A stretch of DNA of 56,184 nucleotides. Source: JBCBKP01 sp038521625 (GTDB lineage Bacteria > Planctomycetota > Phycisphaerae > Phycisphaerales > UBA1924). This document shows positions 23,873-32,113 of this stretch, in pieces; the first letter of the stretch is position 1, and every line of letters starts with the position of its first letter. Where the stretch lies: positions 1 to 56,184 of the forward strand of contig JBCBKP010000022.1 in assembly GCA_038521625.1 (NCBI GenBank), written 5' to 3'. The notes under the pieces were generated by a model that searched no databases, was not told where the DNA came from, and saw only the letters and a program-made list of their open reading frames with translations. Position numbers and translations under genes: made by a program.

Positions 23873-25717
23873 CTACTGAATCGCCAGCGGCGGGTTGAAG
23901 TCGAGGACGACGGTCTCACCGATCACCATGCCCTCGATCCGCTTGCCGTCGGTCACGGTGAACAGCAGCCTGAGCTGCTGGTCGCGGCGGGTGGCGCTGA
24001 TCGTGTACTCGTCCGGGATCTGGTTCAGTCCGCGGAGCGGCGAGTCCAGGATGTAGCGGATGTCCGCGACCTCGCGGTCGGTATAGATCCAGCCGATCGC
24101 CGCGTAGACGTTCCCGTCGCTGTCGATCAGCCGCGGCGGCTCGTCGCTCGGCGAGTTCAGGATCGCCGGATGACGGGTGCTCCCCGGGGCGCTGCTCCCG
24201 TCGCTGAGCCGGCCCGAGACGTCGAGCTGGACCATCCGGGTACCGTCGGGGGTCTTGTATCGCGAGGTGAACAGCGAGGCTTCCTGGCCGCGTGTGCTCT
24301 GGTTGTTGAACTCGCTGAACGCGAGCGTGATCCGTCCGCGGACGGTGAGGTTCTGTTCGTCGATCGTGAACCCGCTGGCGAGCCGCTTCGGCACACGGCT
24401 GCCGATCTGGTCGTTCACGACCGCGAGGATCGAGTTCCGCACGGCGCCGGTGCCGGTGAGCTGCAGCGTCGGGGCCGCGGTCGCGACGTTCTCGGCGCGG
24501 GCGAGCGAGGCGAAGTTCAGCTTGCTGCCGGAGAGCAGCGAGCCGTCGGCGATCCGCTGGTCGCGGAGATCGGCGCCGCCGAACTGGGCCGCCGAAGTCA
24601 ACGCGTCGGCCGGCAGCAGCTGGCGCGCGCCGCGGACGTAGAGGGCCTCGGGCTGGTAGCCCTGCGGCACGACGAACTCGAACGCCATCGGGGCCTCGGC
24701 CGCGCCTCCGACCGAGGCGACGAAGGCCTCGCCGTCGAATCGGAAGCGACCGAACACCTCGTCGTCTCCGCCGCCGTCCGGCTCGCCCTGGCTGACCATC
24801 GCGACCGGATGGATCGTGATCGTCTCGCCGGCGGTGTTCCGCGCCAGGAGGCGGATCTGCCCGTGGCCCATGATGACCTGCCCGCCCTCCTCCTTGGCGG
24901 TGGCGCCGAAGACGACGGTCTGGCCGAAGAGGAAGCCATTCGGCACCGGGTCGCCGTCGAGATCGACGTACCTCTGCGAGAGCGTGTTGTCGCCATCGCG
25001 GTAGCGGAGCAGATCGCTGATCGAACTCCCGGTTGTCGGGTTGCCCACGACGTACGCGCTGCCGAGGCGGAAATCGTCGTTGCTGAGCGCGGCCCGGGCG
25101 TTGCCGTCGCTGAAGCTCAGCGTGGCGGCATAACCAGAGGTGGTCAGGTCGGGGTACCACTCGGCGAGCGGGGTGCCGGTGCTGAGGCTGGTCTTCGAGA
25201 GCTGGCCGTAGAGCCCGGCGGTGATCGTGTCGGCGGGGAGCCACAGGCCGCCGCCGCGGACGATCGAGCCGCCCTCGCTGCTCTCGGCGAAGTCCACGGG
25301 CTTGTACATCAGCGCGCCGGTCGGCAGCCGGAAGTAGCCGAAGGCGATCACGATGATGCCGACGGTGATCGTGGCCGACGCGAGCCCGCAGACGCCGCCG
25401 CCGGCGAGGTTGACGGCGTCGTTGACCTTGATGTTGCCCCGGAGGAGCGAATCGGAGACGCCGCGGAGGACCGCGAGCGTGATCGCGAACGTGAGCATCA
25501 GCGAGCCGCCCCAGGCCGAGCCCTCGAGCACCGAGAGGAAGCCGGTCTCGGGCGCCAAGCCCAGGATCGCCGCGGCGACGACCTCCCAGAGACCGAACGC
25601 CACCGCCCCGGCGATGAGCACGCAGACGAGGTGGATCGCGGCGCTGAAGAAACCGCGGGTCGCCCAGACCCAGCCGAGCCCGAGCACGAGTCCGATCGCG
25701 ATGAGGTTGAGGATCAT
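23873..25717 (-). CDS. CvpA-like membrane protein with very large extracytoplasmic domain
   Basis: Residues 1-150 hold about four hydrophobic helices in CvpA style (LNLIAIGLVLGLGWVWATRG, Gly-rich turns, LAGGGVCGLASATITVGIIV). CvpA proteins are small (about 160 residues) inner-membrane proteins linked to colicin V export and envelope stress. Here a further 460 residues without membrane segments follow, rich in beta-prone sequence (YAAIGWIYTDREVADIRYIL, LFTVTDGKRIEGMVIGE), which I do not recognise. By topology this part probably lies outside the cytoplasm. The gene begins 28 bases after the degenerate GspE-like gene, so they very likely share a transcript and perhaps a complex. Confidence 0.68.
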   Translation of the reverse strand: MILNLIAIGLVLGLGWVWATRGFFSAAIHLVCVLIAGAVAFGLWEVVAAAILGLAPETGFLSVLEGSAWGGSLMLTFAITLAVLRGVSDSLLRGNIKVNDAVNLAGGGVCGLASATITVGIIVIAFGYFRLPTGALMYKPVDFAESSEGGSIVRGGGLWLPADTITAGLYGQLSKTSLSTGTPLAEWYPDLTTSGYAATLSFSDGNARAALSNDDFRLGSAYVVGNPTTGSSISDLLRYRDGDNTLSQRYVDLDGDPVPNGFLFGQTVVFGATAKEEGGQVIMGHGQIRLLARNTAGETITIHPVAMVSQGEPDGGGDDEVFGRFRFDGEAFVASVGGAAEAPMAFEFVVPQGYQPEALYVRGARQLLPADALTSAAQFGGADLRDQRIADGSLLSGSKLNFASLARAENVATAAPTLQLTGTGAVRNSILAVVNDQIGSRVPKRLASGFTIDEQNLTVRGRITLAFSEFNNQSTRGQEASLFTSRYKTPDGTRMVQLDVSGRLSDGSSAPGSTRHPAILNSPSDEPPRLIDSDGNVYAAIGWIYTDREVADIRYILDSPLRGLNQIPDEYTISATRRDQQLRLLFTVTDGKRIEGMVIGETVVLDFNPPLAIQ

Positions 25718-25745
25718 GCGTGGTTCTCCGTTGCGGATCGGGGGC

Positions 25746-27473
25746 TCAGGCGGCGCTGGCGCCGCCGCTCTTGGGCTTGGCGGGCTTCTTCTTCGGCGGC
25801 GCGGTGATGCGGGTCACTTCCTCGACGCTGGTGACGCCCTCGATGGCCTTGCGCAGGGCGGCCTGCTGGATCGACGGGTGGCCGCGTTTGCGCATCTCCG
25901 CCCGGAGGGACGCGAGGTCGCCCGACTTGACCATGGCCCGGGTCGCGTCGTCGAGCATGTAGATCTCGTACACGCCGGTCTGACCGACGTAGCCGACGCC
26001 CTGGCAGACCGGGCAGACCTCGGGCTTGTTCCGCTGGAGCACCTGGCCGCCCTTTTTGTAGAGCTTCTTGACCTTGCCCTCCGGGAGCTGGAGCTTGCGG
26101 AGCATCTCAGGCGGCGGCTGGTACTCGATCTTGCAGTTGTCGCAGAGGCGGCGGACCAGCCGCTGCGCGACGATCCCGGTCAGCCCCTTCGACGCGAGAT
26201 CCGCGTCTCCGACGGCCTTGGTCCAGACCTGGACGGCGCCGAGCGCGTTCTCGGCCTTGAGCGACAGGTAGACGCGCGTCCGCAAGTGGTCGGCGCCGGC
26301 GATCTCTCGCGCGGTGTCCTGGTCGGGAAGCTCCGCGACGCCGATCACGTCGGGGTCGCGCCTGAGCATCGACCGGATCGTGGTGGAGAACTCGGCCTCG
26401 GCGTCCGCCGCGTCGTACTTGGTCTGACGGATCCCCTCGAGCATGGTCTGCGGGTCGGTCTCGAGCGACTGCACGTTCTGCGTGTACGCGTCGTGCATCC
26501 GGAGCATCCCGTAGAGCGACGTGGTGCGCCCCTGGCCCGACGGGGCGCCGAGGAGCACCAGGCCCCGCCCCGTCGCGAGCGAGCGGAGGGTCTCGAGCTG
26601 CTGGTCCAGCAGGCCGAGGTCCTCGGGGGCGATCGAGACCTGCGCCGCTGGGTCGATCGTGAGCGACATCTGCACGCCGCCGGATGTGCCGCTCGAGACG
26701 ACGCGCACGGTCTTGGGCACCTCGGCCCGAGTCACCTTGACCTCGCCGCTCAGCTTGCGCCGCCGATCCTGCGGGTCGAGGCCCGCCGCGGACTTCCAGA
26801 AGTCGATGATCGCGATCGCCTCCGAGGCCGCCATCTGTTGGCCGGGCTGGCGGACACCGTCGACGACGAAGCTGGCGCCGCTCGGGCCGTCCTTCGCCGA
26901 GGCGATCACGTCGATCCGCGCCGCGCGTGCGTCCATGCCGCCGATGTAGAGGGCCTCGGCCTTGACGCGGATGTCGTACTCGGGCGTGTCCATGTTCGGG
27001 GGCGTGACGGCGCCAGAGCCACCGACGATCCGAAGCGAGACCGTCGCCTGGGTCTTGGCCTCCTCCTTGGCCCGGCGTGACTCGGCGAGCTTGGAGAAAT
27101 CGAGCTTGAGCCGGTGCTCCTCCGGCACGTTCTCGTTGCCGTTCGTGATCGCGACGAACGCGCCGATCTCGCCGCCGAGGATCGCGAGCATGATCGCGTA
27201 CCCGACGAAGAAGCCCCACGCCGACGGGATCGGGAACGCGATCGCGACGAGCACCGCGAGGAGCCCGGTGACGACGTGCACGACGCCCCAGCTCTCGCGC
27301 CCCAGATAGAAGCGTTCGGCGTGCTTGTCGAAGACGGAGGAGACGATCCAGGCCCAGCCGATGAACGGGGGCAGGATCAGGATCGCCTTCCACCATGAGA
27401 CGAGCGTGAAGCCGGTCTCCGCCAGGGCATGACCGGGCGAAACGAGCATCAGGCTTTCGGAGAGATTGGTCAC
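25746..27473 (-). CDS. membrane-anchored GspE/PilB-like protein with degenerate ATPase motifs
   Basis: The GTG at 27473 is preceded by GGAGG nine bases upstream, so it is preferred over the longer open frame; product 575 residues. Residues 15-105 contain two to three transmembrane helices, unusual for this family. The C-terminal half aligns by eye with type II/IV secretion ATPases, but Walker A reads GAPSGQGRTTS with R316 in place of the essential Lys, the Walker B box reads DPDVIGVAELPD (Glu kept, Arg lost), and the histidine box has become RTRVYLSLKAEN with no His. The RRLCDNC ... CPVCQGVGYVGQTGVYE zinc motif is intact. It is probably a non-hydrolysing partner, perhaps of PilT encoded just upstream. 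ATP binding without turnover is possible. Confidence 0.75.
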   Translation of the reverse strand: MTNLSESLMLVSPGHALAETGFTLVSWWKAILILPPFIGWAWIVSSVFDKHAERFYLGRESWGVVHVVTGLLAVLVAIAFPIPSAWGFFVGYAIMLAILGGEIGAFVAITNGNENVPEEHRLKLDFSKLAESRRAKEEAKTQATVSLRIVGGSGAVTPPNMDTPEYDIRVKAEALYIGGMDARAARIDVIASAKDGPSGASFVVDGVRQPGQQMAASEAIAIIDFWKSAAGLDPQDRRRKLSGEVKVTRAEVPKTVRVVSSGTSGGVQMSLTIDPAAQVSIAPEDLGLLDQQLETLRSLATGRGLVLLGAPSGQGRTTSLYGMLRMHDAYTQNVQSLETDPQTMLEGIRQTKYDAADAEAEFSTTIRSMLRRDPDVIGVAELPDQDTAREIAGADHLRTRVYLSLKAENALGAVQVWTKAVGDADLASKGLTGIVAQRLVRRLCDNCKIEYQPPPEMLRKLQLPEGKVKKLYKKGGQVLQRNKPEVCPVCQGVGYVGQTGVYEIYMLDDATRAMVKSGDLASLRAEMRKRGHPSIQQAALRKAIEGVTSVEEVTRITAPPKKKPAKPKSGGASAA

Positions 27474-27662
27474 GTTGCCGCGCCTCCGCTGCTGGTCCGC
27501 TGCTGTTCGGGGCCCCGCCGCCCGCACGCCGGCCCGGTCTTCGGGCCCGCGACGCACCCCGCGGGACGCACAGCGTACCGGCCCCAAACCCCGCCGGCGA
27601 GGGGGGCTGGGAGGATTCTCCGCCCCCGGTCCCGCCCGCCGCGCTCACGCGCCCGCGAGCGA

Positions 27663-28826
27663 TCAGCCGAGCTTCTTGAGCCGCATCTGCAACTCGTCGG
27701 CGTTCGGGGTCGAGTCCATGGCCGTCCGCATGTGGATCATCTCCCTCTCCACGAGCTGCACGAGGGCCTCGTTGAAGTCGATCATGCCCGACTGGCGGGC
27801 CTCGATCGACTTAAGGTACTCGCGCAGCTCGCCCTCCCGGCCCTCGAGCACGTGCTTGCGGACGACCGAGTTGTTGATCAGGATCTCGACCGCGGGGATG
27901 CGGTGGATGTCCTCGTGCAGCGTCGGCAGCAGCTTCTGGTAGACGAACGCCCGCATCTGGTAGCCCAGGATGCGCCGGACCTGCTCGATCTCCTCCTGGG
28001 GGAACAGGCCGTAGATGCGGCTGAAGGTCTGTGTCGTGCTCGAGGCGTGGATCGTCCCGAAGACCAGGTGGCCGGTCTCGGCCGCGTGCAGCGCCGCCTC
28101 GAAGGTCTCCTGGTCGCGCATCTCGCCGACGAGGACGATGTCGGGGTTCTCACGAACCAGCGCCCGAAGCGCGACCTTGAAGTCGAGGCAGTCGATGCCG
28201 ATCTCGCGCTGATTGATCGTGGCTTTCTTGTCCTCGAAGATGTACTCGATCGGGTCTTCGATCGTCAGGATGTGCACGTTCTTGCGCTCATTGACGTAGT
28301 CGAGCATCGACGCGATCGTCGTCGACTTGCCCGACCCGGTCACGCCGCAGAGCAGAACGATGCCCTGGGGTTGCATCGCGATGTCGCCCATGATCGGCGG
28401 GAGGTACAGGCCCTCGAACGGCAGAATCTTGCTCGTGATGCGCCGTGCCGCGACCGAGATCTTGCCGCGCGCCTGGAAGAGGTTGACGCGGAAGCGGGTC
28501 TTCTCGTCGTAGTCGTACGCGAAGTCGACCGAGCCGAACTTGTGCAGATCCGCCTTCTGCTCCTCGGTGAGGATGTGGTTGATGATCTGCCTCCACTCGT
28601 CGAGCGTGATCGGGGCGGTGTCGAGCCTCTTCAGCGAGCCCTTGAGCCGCAGCGCCGGCGGCTGATCCGTCTTGCAGATCAGGTCCGAGGCCTCGAACCG
28701 GATCGTCGCCTTCAGGAAGTCTCCCCAGCGTGTCTCGTGGGGGTCGTGCTTGGACATATCCATCCCAAGCGTGACGTGACCGGTCTCGTTGATGGTCGCG
28801 CTTGCGTCCGTATCCACAGCACCCAT
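27663..28826 (-). CDS. pilT: PilT-type retraction ATPase (T4P/T2SS family)
   Basis: The ATG at 28826 follows GAGG at good distance and is taken over the open frame upstream, which reads through a tandem repeat; product 387 residues. Motifs are canonical: Walker A GVTGSGKST (K167), Asp box LTIEDPIEY, Walker B DIVLVGEMRDQETFE, His box AETGHLVFGTIHASS, and the C-terminal helices. PilT hexamers depolymerise type IV pili from the cytoplasmic face. No pilin, PilB or PilC gene is near, which is not rare. The downstream neighbour is the GspE-like protein lacking these residues. A paralogous PilU-like role is possible, since there is a 50-residue N-terminal extension. Confidence 0.9.
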   Translation of the reverse strand: MGAVDTDASATINETGHVTLGMDMSKHDPHETRWGDFLKATIRFEASDLICKTDQPPALRLKGSLKRLDTAPITLDEWRQIINHILTEEQKADLHKFGSVDFAYDYDEKTRFRVNLFQARGKISVAARRITSKILPFEGLYLPPIMGDIAMQPQGIVLLCGVTGSGKSTTIASMLDYVNERKNVHILTIEDPIEYIFEDKKATINQREIGIDCLDFKVALRALVRENPDIVLVGEMRDQETFEAALHAAETGHLVFGTIHASSTTQTFSRIYGLFPQEEIEQVRRILGYQMRAFVYQKLLPTLHEDIHRIPAVEILINNSVVRKHVLEGREGELREYLKSIEARQSGMIDFNEALVQLVEREMIHMRTAMDSTPNADELQMRLKKLG

Positions 28827-29164
28827 TCGGTTGACCTCGAGATTCCATCGACCCACGGCCCGGGCAGGCAGGCTGGCCGACGCGACCACCATCGCGCCCG
28901 ACGCCGCGATCGACTTCTGTTGTGTACCCCCGCCCGGGCATCCCTGTTCCGGCCAATCTGTTCCGGCCAATCTGTTCCGAGAGGTCCGCTCCAACCAAAC
29001 CGCTCGGTCGTCGCGGATCGACCCGCCCTGGGCGTCACCCGGCCGGTTCGCCCGCTCGGGGCGTCGCCGGGGCCCTCATGATAGACGAACGCCCCGGGCC
29101 CTCCAACGCCCGCGGCGGGGCCTGGGAGGACTCGGGGCGTCCGGGTCGAGTCGGGGAATCGGCC
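28827..29164. other. gene-free leader region of pilT
   Basis: No gene is supported. It contains two and a half copies of a 14-base tandem repeat (28944-28979) and several GC-rich inverted segments near 29060-29120. One of these may end the upstream sigma gene, but none has a T-tract. Confidence 0.5.
28944..28979. repeat. 14-bp tandem repeat upstream of pilT
   Basis: CTGTTCCGGCCAAT occurs twice exactly (28944-28957, 28958-28971) and then CTGTTCCG (28972-28979). It sits about 120 bases upstream of the pilT start codon and could be a protein-binding array or simple slippage product. Confidence 0.85.
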
Positions 29165-30229
29165 TCAGGCGGTGGTCTGGACCTCGGCCGGGCCGTTCTC
29201 GGGCGTCTTGGGCTCGCCCAGGAACTTGGCCTCGAGCTCGACCTTGATCTTCTCCATCGCCTTGTTCTGGATCTGGCGGACACGCTCCTTGGTGACGCCG
29301 ATGATCTGGCCGACCTGCTCGAGCGTCATCGGCTTCTCGCCGCCGCCCGACTCGAGGCCGAAGCGGTGCTCGATGACGGTCCGCTCGACATCGGAGAGAT
29401 CGGCACGGTTGTCCATGACGATCTGGCGGACCTCCTCCGCCGCGTCGCGCTCGAAGCTCGCCCGCTTGGTCTCGAGGTAGTTGGACTTCTCGAGCTTGGG
29501 GTCGAAGTCGGTCGGGAACCGCTGGCGGTACTTGCTGAGCTTCATGCCCTGGCGGCTGAAGGCCTTGAGGATCGCCCGGCAGGCGTAGGTCGAGAACTTG
29601 TAGCCACGCCCCGCGTCGAACTTGTCGACGGCTCGGAGCAGCGCCATGTTGCCCTCGCTGACCAGGTCCGCGAAGTCGACCTCGCTCATGCGGGTCCGCT
29701 TGGCCATCGCGAGCACCAGCGCGAGGTTGGTCTCGGCGATCTGCTCGCGGATCCGCTCGGACAGGCGGAACCAGCTCAGGATCTCCTCGGCCTGCGCGGG
29801 AGTCGGGGCCTTGCTCGGCGTCGACCAGACGTCCTCCTGCAGCCGGCGCACGCGGTAGCGGGCGTAGTTGAACTGGTGGAAGAGCACCTTCTCCTCGGCG
29901 CCCGTCAGGATCACCTGCTGGCTGCTCTTGACCGTCCGGGTGCGGGTCGAGGAGATGTCGTCCATGACCGGGTGGTACCAGGTCGTGTCCGGCTTCTGGA
30001 TGTCCGGGGCTTCCTCGTAAATCTTCAGCTCGGCGCCGTCCTCGTAGAACGCCTCGCTGTCGATGAAGTCCTGCGCCTTCGACAGGATGCGGTTGAGGAG
30101 CTTCTCGTCCTCGATCGAGAGGCGGCGCCGGGCGGCCTCGCCGCTGGCGGCACGCCCGGCCACACCGACGCGGTGGCGTCGACGGGCCTGGTCGAGGGGG
30201 CTGGGTTTGTTGCTTCCAAGCTGAGTCAT
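29165..30229 (-). CDS. divergent sigma-70 family RNA polymerase sigma factor
   Basis: From the ATG at 30229 a 354-residue protein is read; the frame is open upstream but that part has no sigma similarity. Region 1.2-like sequence (ILTGAEEKVLFHQF) is near 107-120, region 2.1-2.3 at about 163-220 (ADLVSEGNMALLRAVDKFD, GYKFSTYACRAI), and a textbook region 4.2 helix-turn-helix at 300-330 (MTLEQVGQIIGVTKERVRQI). Region 2.3 lacks the two tryptophans used for promoter melting in RpoD (TYATWWIRQ becomes TYACRAILKA), region 2.4 is not RpoD-like, and region 3 is short and different. It probably directs RNA polymerase to an alternative promoter class; this family is seen in planctomycetes. Confidence 0.85.
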   Translation of the reverse strand: MTQLGSNKPSPLDQARRRHRVGVAGRAASGEAARRRLSIEDEKLLNRILSKAQDFIDSEAFYEDGAELKIYEEAPDIQKPDTTWYHPVMDDISSTRTRTVKSSQQVILTGAEEKVLFHQFNYARYRVRRLQEDVWSTPSKAPTPAQAEEILSWFRLSERIREQIAETNLALVLAMAKRTRMSEVDFADLVSEGNMALLRAVDKFDAGRGYKFSTYACRAILKAFSRQGMKLSKYRQRFPTDFDPKLEKSNYLETKRASFERDAAEEVRQIVMDNRADLSDVERTVIEHRFGLESGGGEKPMTLEQVGQIIGVTKERVRQIQNKAMEKIKVELEAKFLGEPKTPENGPAEVQTTA

Positions 30230-30774
30230 CGCGGTCTCGAGTTCATCGTTCGCCGGTCGCGTCTCCCCGCTTCCGGGCGATCGAGTCGTGTCCTTCTCGT
30301 GCCTTCGGCGTTCCGTCGCCGACGAGCTTCCTTTCTCATGCGACCCGCCCGGCTCGTGGCCAGACGCTCGCGTTCGGGCCCAGCATCCTCCTCGGGAGAG
30401 AATCCCCCGCGGCGGGCCGTTCTTTACGTCTACGAATTCGCAGGCCTGCGGTTTGTCAGTTCGTTGCCGCACAAGCCCAAGTTTTTCGGCACGCCGCCGT
30501 TACGGATTCGCCCGAATGGGGCTTCCGGCACGCGAACAAAGCCCTATCTGGACGCGCCCCGCTCGGGGTGCTAACGTCCCATACGCCGATGCCTGCTTTT
30601 TCGGCAGGATCGAGATTGTAGCACCACCTCGCACGCTCAACAAGCGTGTGTTTCTGTATCAGCCCAGTGAAAGCAGTTTCATGCTCCTTGGTTCCGCCTC
30701 GGACGGCATGAACCGCGCGAACACCCGGAAGCTTCCCCCGAGATCGCTCCCGGACCGTAATTGAGGACCACCCG
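30230..30774. other. divergent intergenic region between the sigma factor and sod genes
   Basis: No gene is supported; open frames here lack codon bias or a plausible product. Seen: a 12-base palindrome CGCAGGCCTGCG (30440-30451), a promoter-like pair for the sod direction (30549-30577), a 5-bp hairpin CCTGC-TTTTTCG-GCAGG near 30593-30609 and a 6-bp hairpin CACGCT-CAACA-AGCGTG (30632-30648) followed by TGTTTCT, which could act as an attenuator. The sod leader would be about 190 bases, unusually long. Confidence 0.5.
30549..30577 (+). promoter_or_regulatory. candidate promoter for the superoxide dismutase gene
   Basis: TGGACG (30549-30554) and TAACGT (30572-30577) are spaced by 17 bases; the spacer contains the small dyad CCCCG-CT-CGGGG, which could be an operator. 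The -35 is a weak match. Confidence 0.35.
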
Positions 30775-31416
30775 ATGCCCTTCGAGCTCCCCAGCCTGCC
30801 GTACGACATCGCCGCCCTCGAGCCGCACATCGACGCCCGCACGATGGAGATCCACCACGGCAAGCACCACGCCGCTTACGTCGCGAAGGCGAACGACGCG
30901 CTCGCCGGCACCGGCCACGAGAAAACGCCCGTCGAGCAGGTGATCGCCAAGCTCGCCGAGCTCCCGGCCGACAAGCAGACCGCGGTCCGCAACAACGCGG
31001 GCGGGCACGCCAACCACTCGCTCTTCTGGTCGATCCTCGGCCCCTCCGGCTCGGCCGGCGGCAGCCCGAGCGGCGATCTCGCGGCGGCGATCGACGGGGC
31101 GTTCGGCTCGTTCGACTCGTTCAAGGAGCGATTCGGCACCGCCGCGGCGACGCGGTTCGGCTCCGGGTGGGCGTGGCTCTGCGTCGTCCCCGGCGGCGGC
31201 CTGCAGGTCAGCAGCACCGCGAACCAGGACAGCCCGCTGATGCCCGAGGCGTTCGGCGGCCACGCCGACGGGCACACGCCGATCCTGGGCCTCGATGTCT
31301 GGGAGCACGCCTACTACCTCAACTATCAGAACCGTCGCCCAGACTACATCGGCGCGTTCTGGAACGTCGTGAACTGGAACGCCGTCGCGGAGCGGTTCGC
31401 CGCGGCCAAGGGCTGA
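30775..31416 (+). CDS. sodA: superoxide dismutase, Mn-type sequence
   Basis: The 213-residue protein has all four metal ligands: H27 (MEIHHGKHH), the His of GGHANHSLFW, and Asp and His of LDVWEHAYYLNY. The stretch STANQDSPL carries the Gln typical of Mn-SOD (Fe-SODs have SN-A/G here), and GSGWAWL precedes it. It converts superoxide to H2O2 and O2 in the cytoplasm (no signal peptide). The ATG follows TTGAGGA. Its stop overlaps the start of the next gene. Cambialistic metal use cannot be excluded from sequence. Confidence 0.93.
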   Translation: MPFELPSLPYDIAALEPHIDARTMEIHHGKHHAAYVAKANDALAGTGHEKTPVEQVIAKLAELPADKQTAVRNNAGGHANHSLFWSILGPSGSAGGSPSGDLAAAIDGAFGSFDSFKERFGTAAATRFGSGWAWLCVVPGGGLQVSSTANQDSPLMPEAFGGHADGHTPILGLDVWEHAYYLNYQNRRPDYIGAFWNVVNWNAVAERFAAAKG

Positions 31417-32096
31417 TGGCGGACGCGCCGGGCGAGTCTCGTGCAGCGCCACCGGCGCGGCATGCCGTGCGAGGCACGCGGAAGTTCGTGCTGCTGAGCG
31501 CGGTCCTCGCGTCGCCGTTCGTCGTGCTGGCGGTCATATTCGTCTGGATCTTCACGACGCTCGGCGGCGACGGACCGATCATGCGCGCGGCGCCGAAGGG
31601 CGCGGGCGCCGGCGACACCGGCGGTGCCAACGCGCTCGGCGAGATCCTCGCCGGTCGCGACGCGGACCGCGTCCAGGCCGAGAACCGGGCGGTCCGCGAG
31701 GGCACGCTCGCCCGCGTCTGGGAGCTGCGTTCGGGGTTCGTGATCGAGTTCCGCGCCGTGGGCGGGTCAGACGGCGCCCCCTGGCGCCGCGAGCCGTTGC
31801 GATTGACGCTCGACCGGGACGCGGGCGGCCAGCCGCTCGAATCGACGACGCCGGTCGAACGCATCGCCGATGGTCTCTGGAGGACCGAGTTCGGGCCGGG
31901 GGGCTTCCCCCCGTCCGCTCGGATCCGCATCGAGAGCGCCACGGGCGAGCCTCTCGCGTGGGGCCTCGAGTCCGACGACGGGCGGTTCCGGCCCGTGCCC
32001 GCGGTCGAGCCGCCGGCATCGCCCCAAGAGCGCTCGGTCGTTCGTCTTTCCGAGATCCGGCCGGCCGGCGGGCCCCCGCCGCAGCCTCGGCCCTGA
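31416..32096 (+). CDS. unknown single-pass membrane protein
   Basis: The ATG overlaps the sod stop codon (TGATG). The 226-residue product has a basic N-terminus, one transmembrane helix at about 24-47 (FVLLSAVLASPFVVLAVIFVW) and a soluble domain outside the membrane, with beta-prone sequence (ARVWELRSGFVIEFRAVG) and a Pro-rich end. I do not recognise the domain. Tight coupling to sod and the following membrane protein gene suggests one transcript. Confidence 0.55.
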   Translation: MADAPGESRAAPPARHAVRGTRKFVLLSAVLASPFVVLAVIFVWIFTTLGGDGPIMRAAPKGAGAGDTGGANALGEILAGRDADRVQAENRAVREGTLARVWELRSGFVIEFRAVGGSDGAPWRREPLRLTLDRDAGGQPLESTTPVERIADGLWRTEFGPGGFPPSARIRIESATGEPLAWGLESDDGRFRPVPAVEPPASPQERSVVRLSEIRPAGGPPPQPRP

Positions 32097-32113
32097 CCGG
32101 CGGTACCGTCGGC

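Noticed and set aside
28827..28994. Longer PilT N-terminus reading through the tandem repeat
   Set aside because: The added residues have no family similarity and the ATG at 28826 has a suitable GAGG upstream.
30680..30763. A 27-codon ORF in the sod leader
   Set aside because: Too short, no ribosome binding site and no recognisable peptide; could be a leader peptide but nothing supports it.
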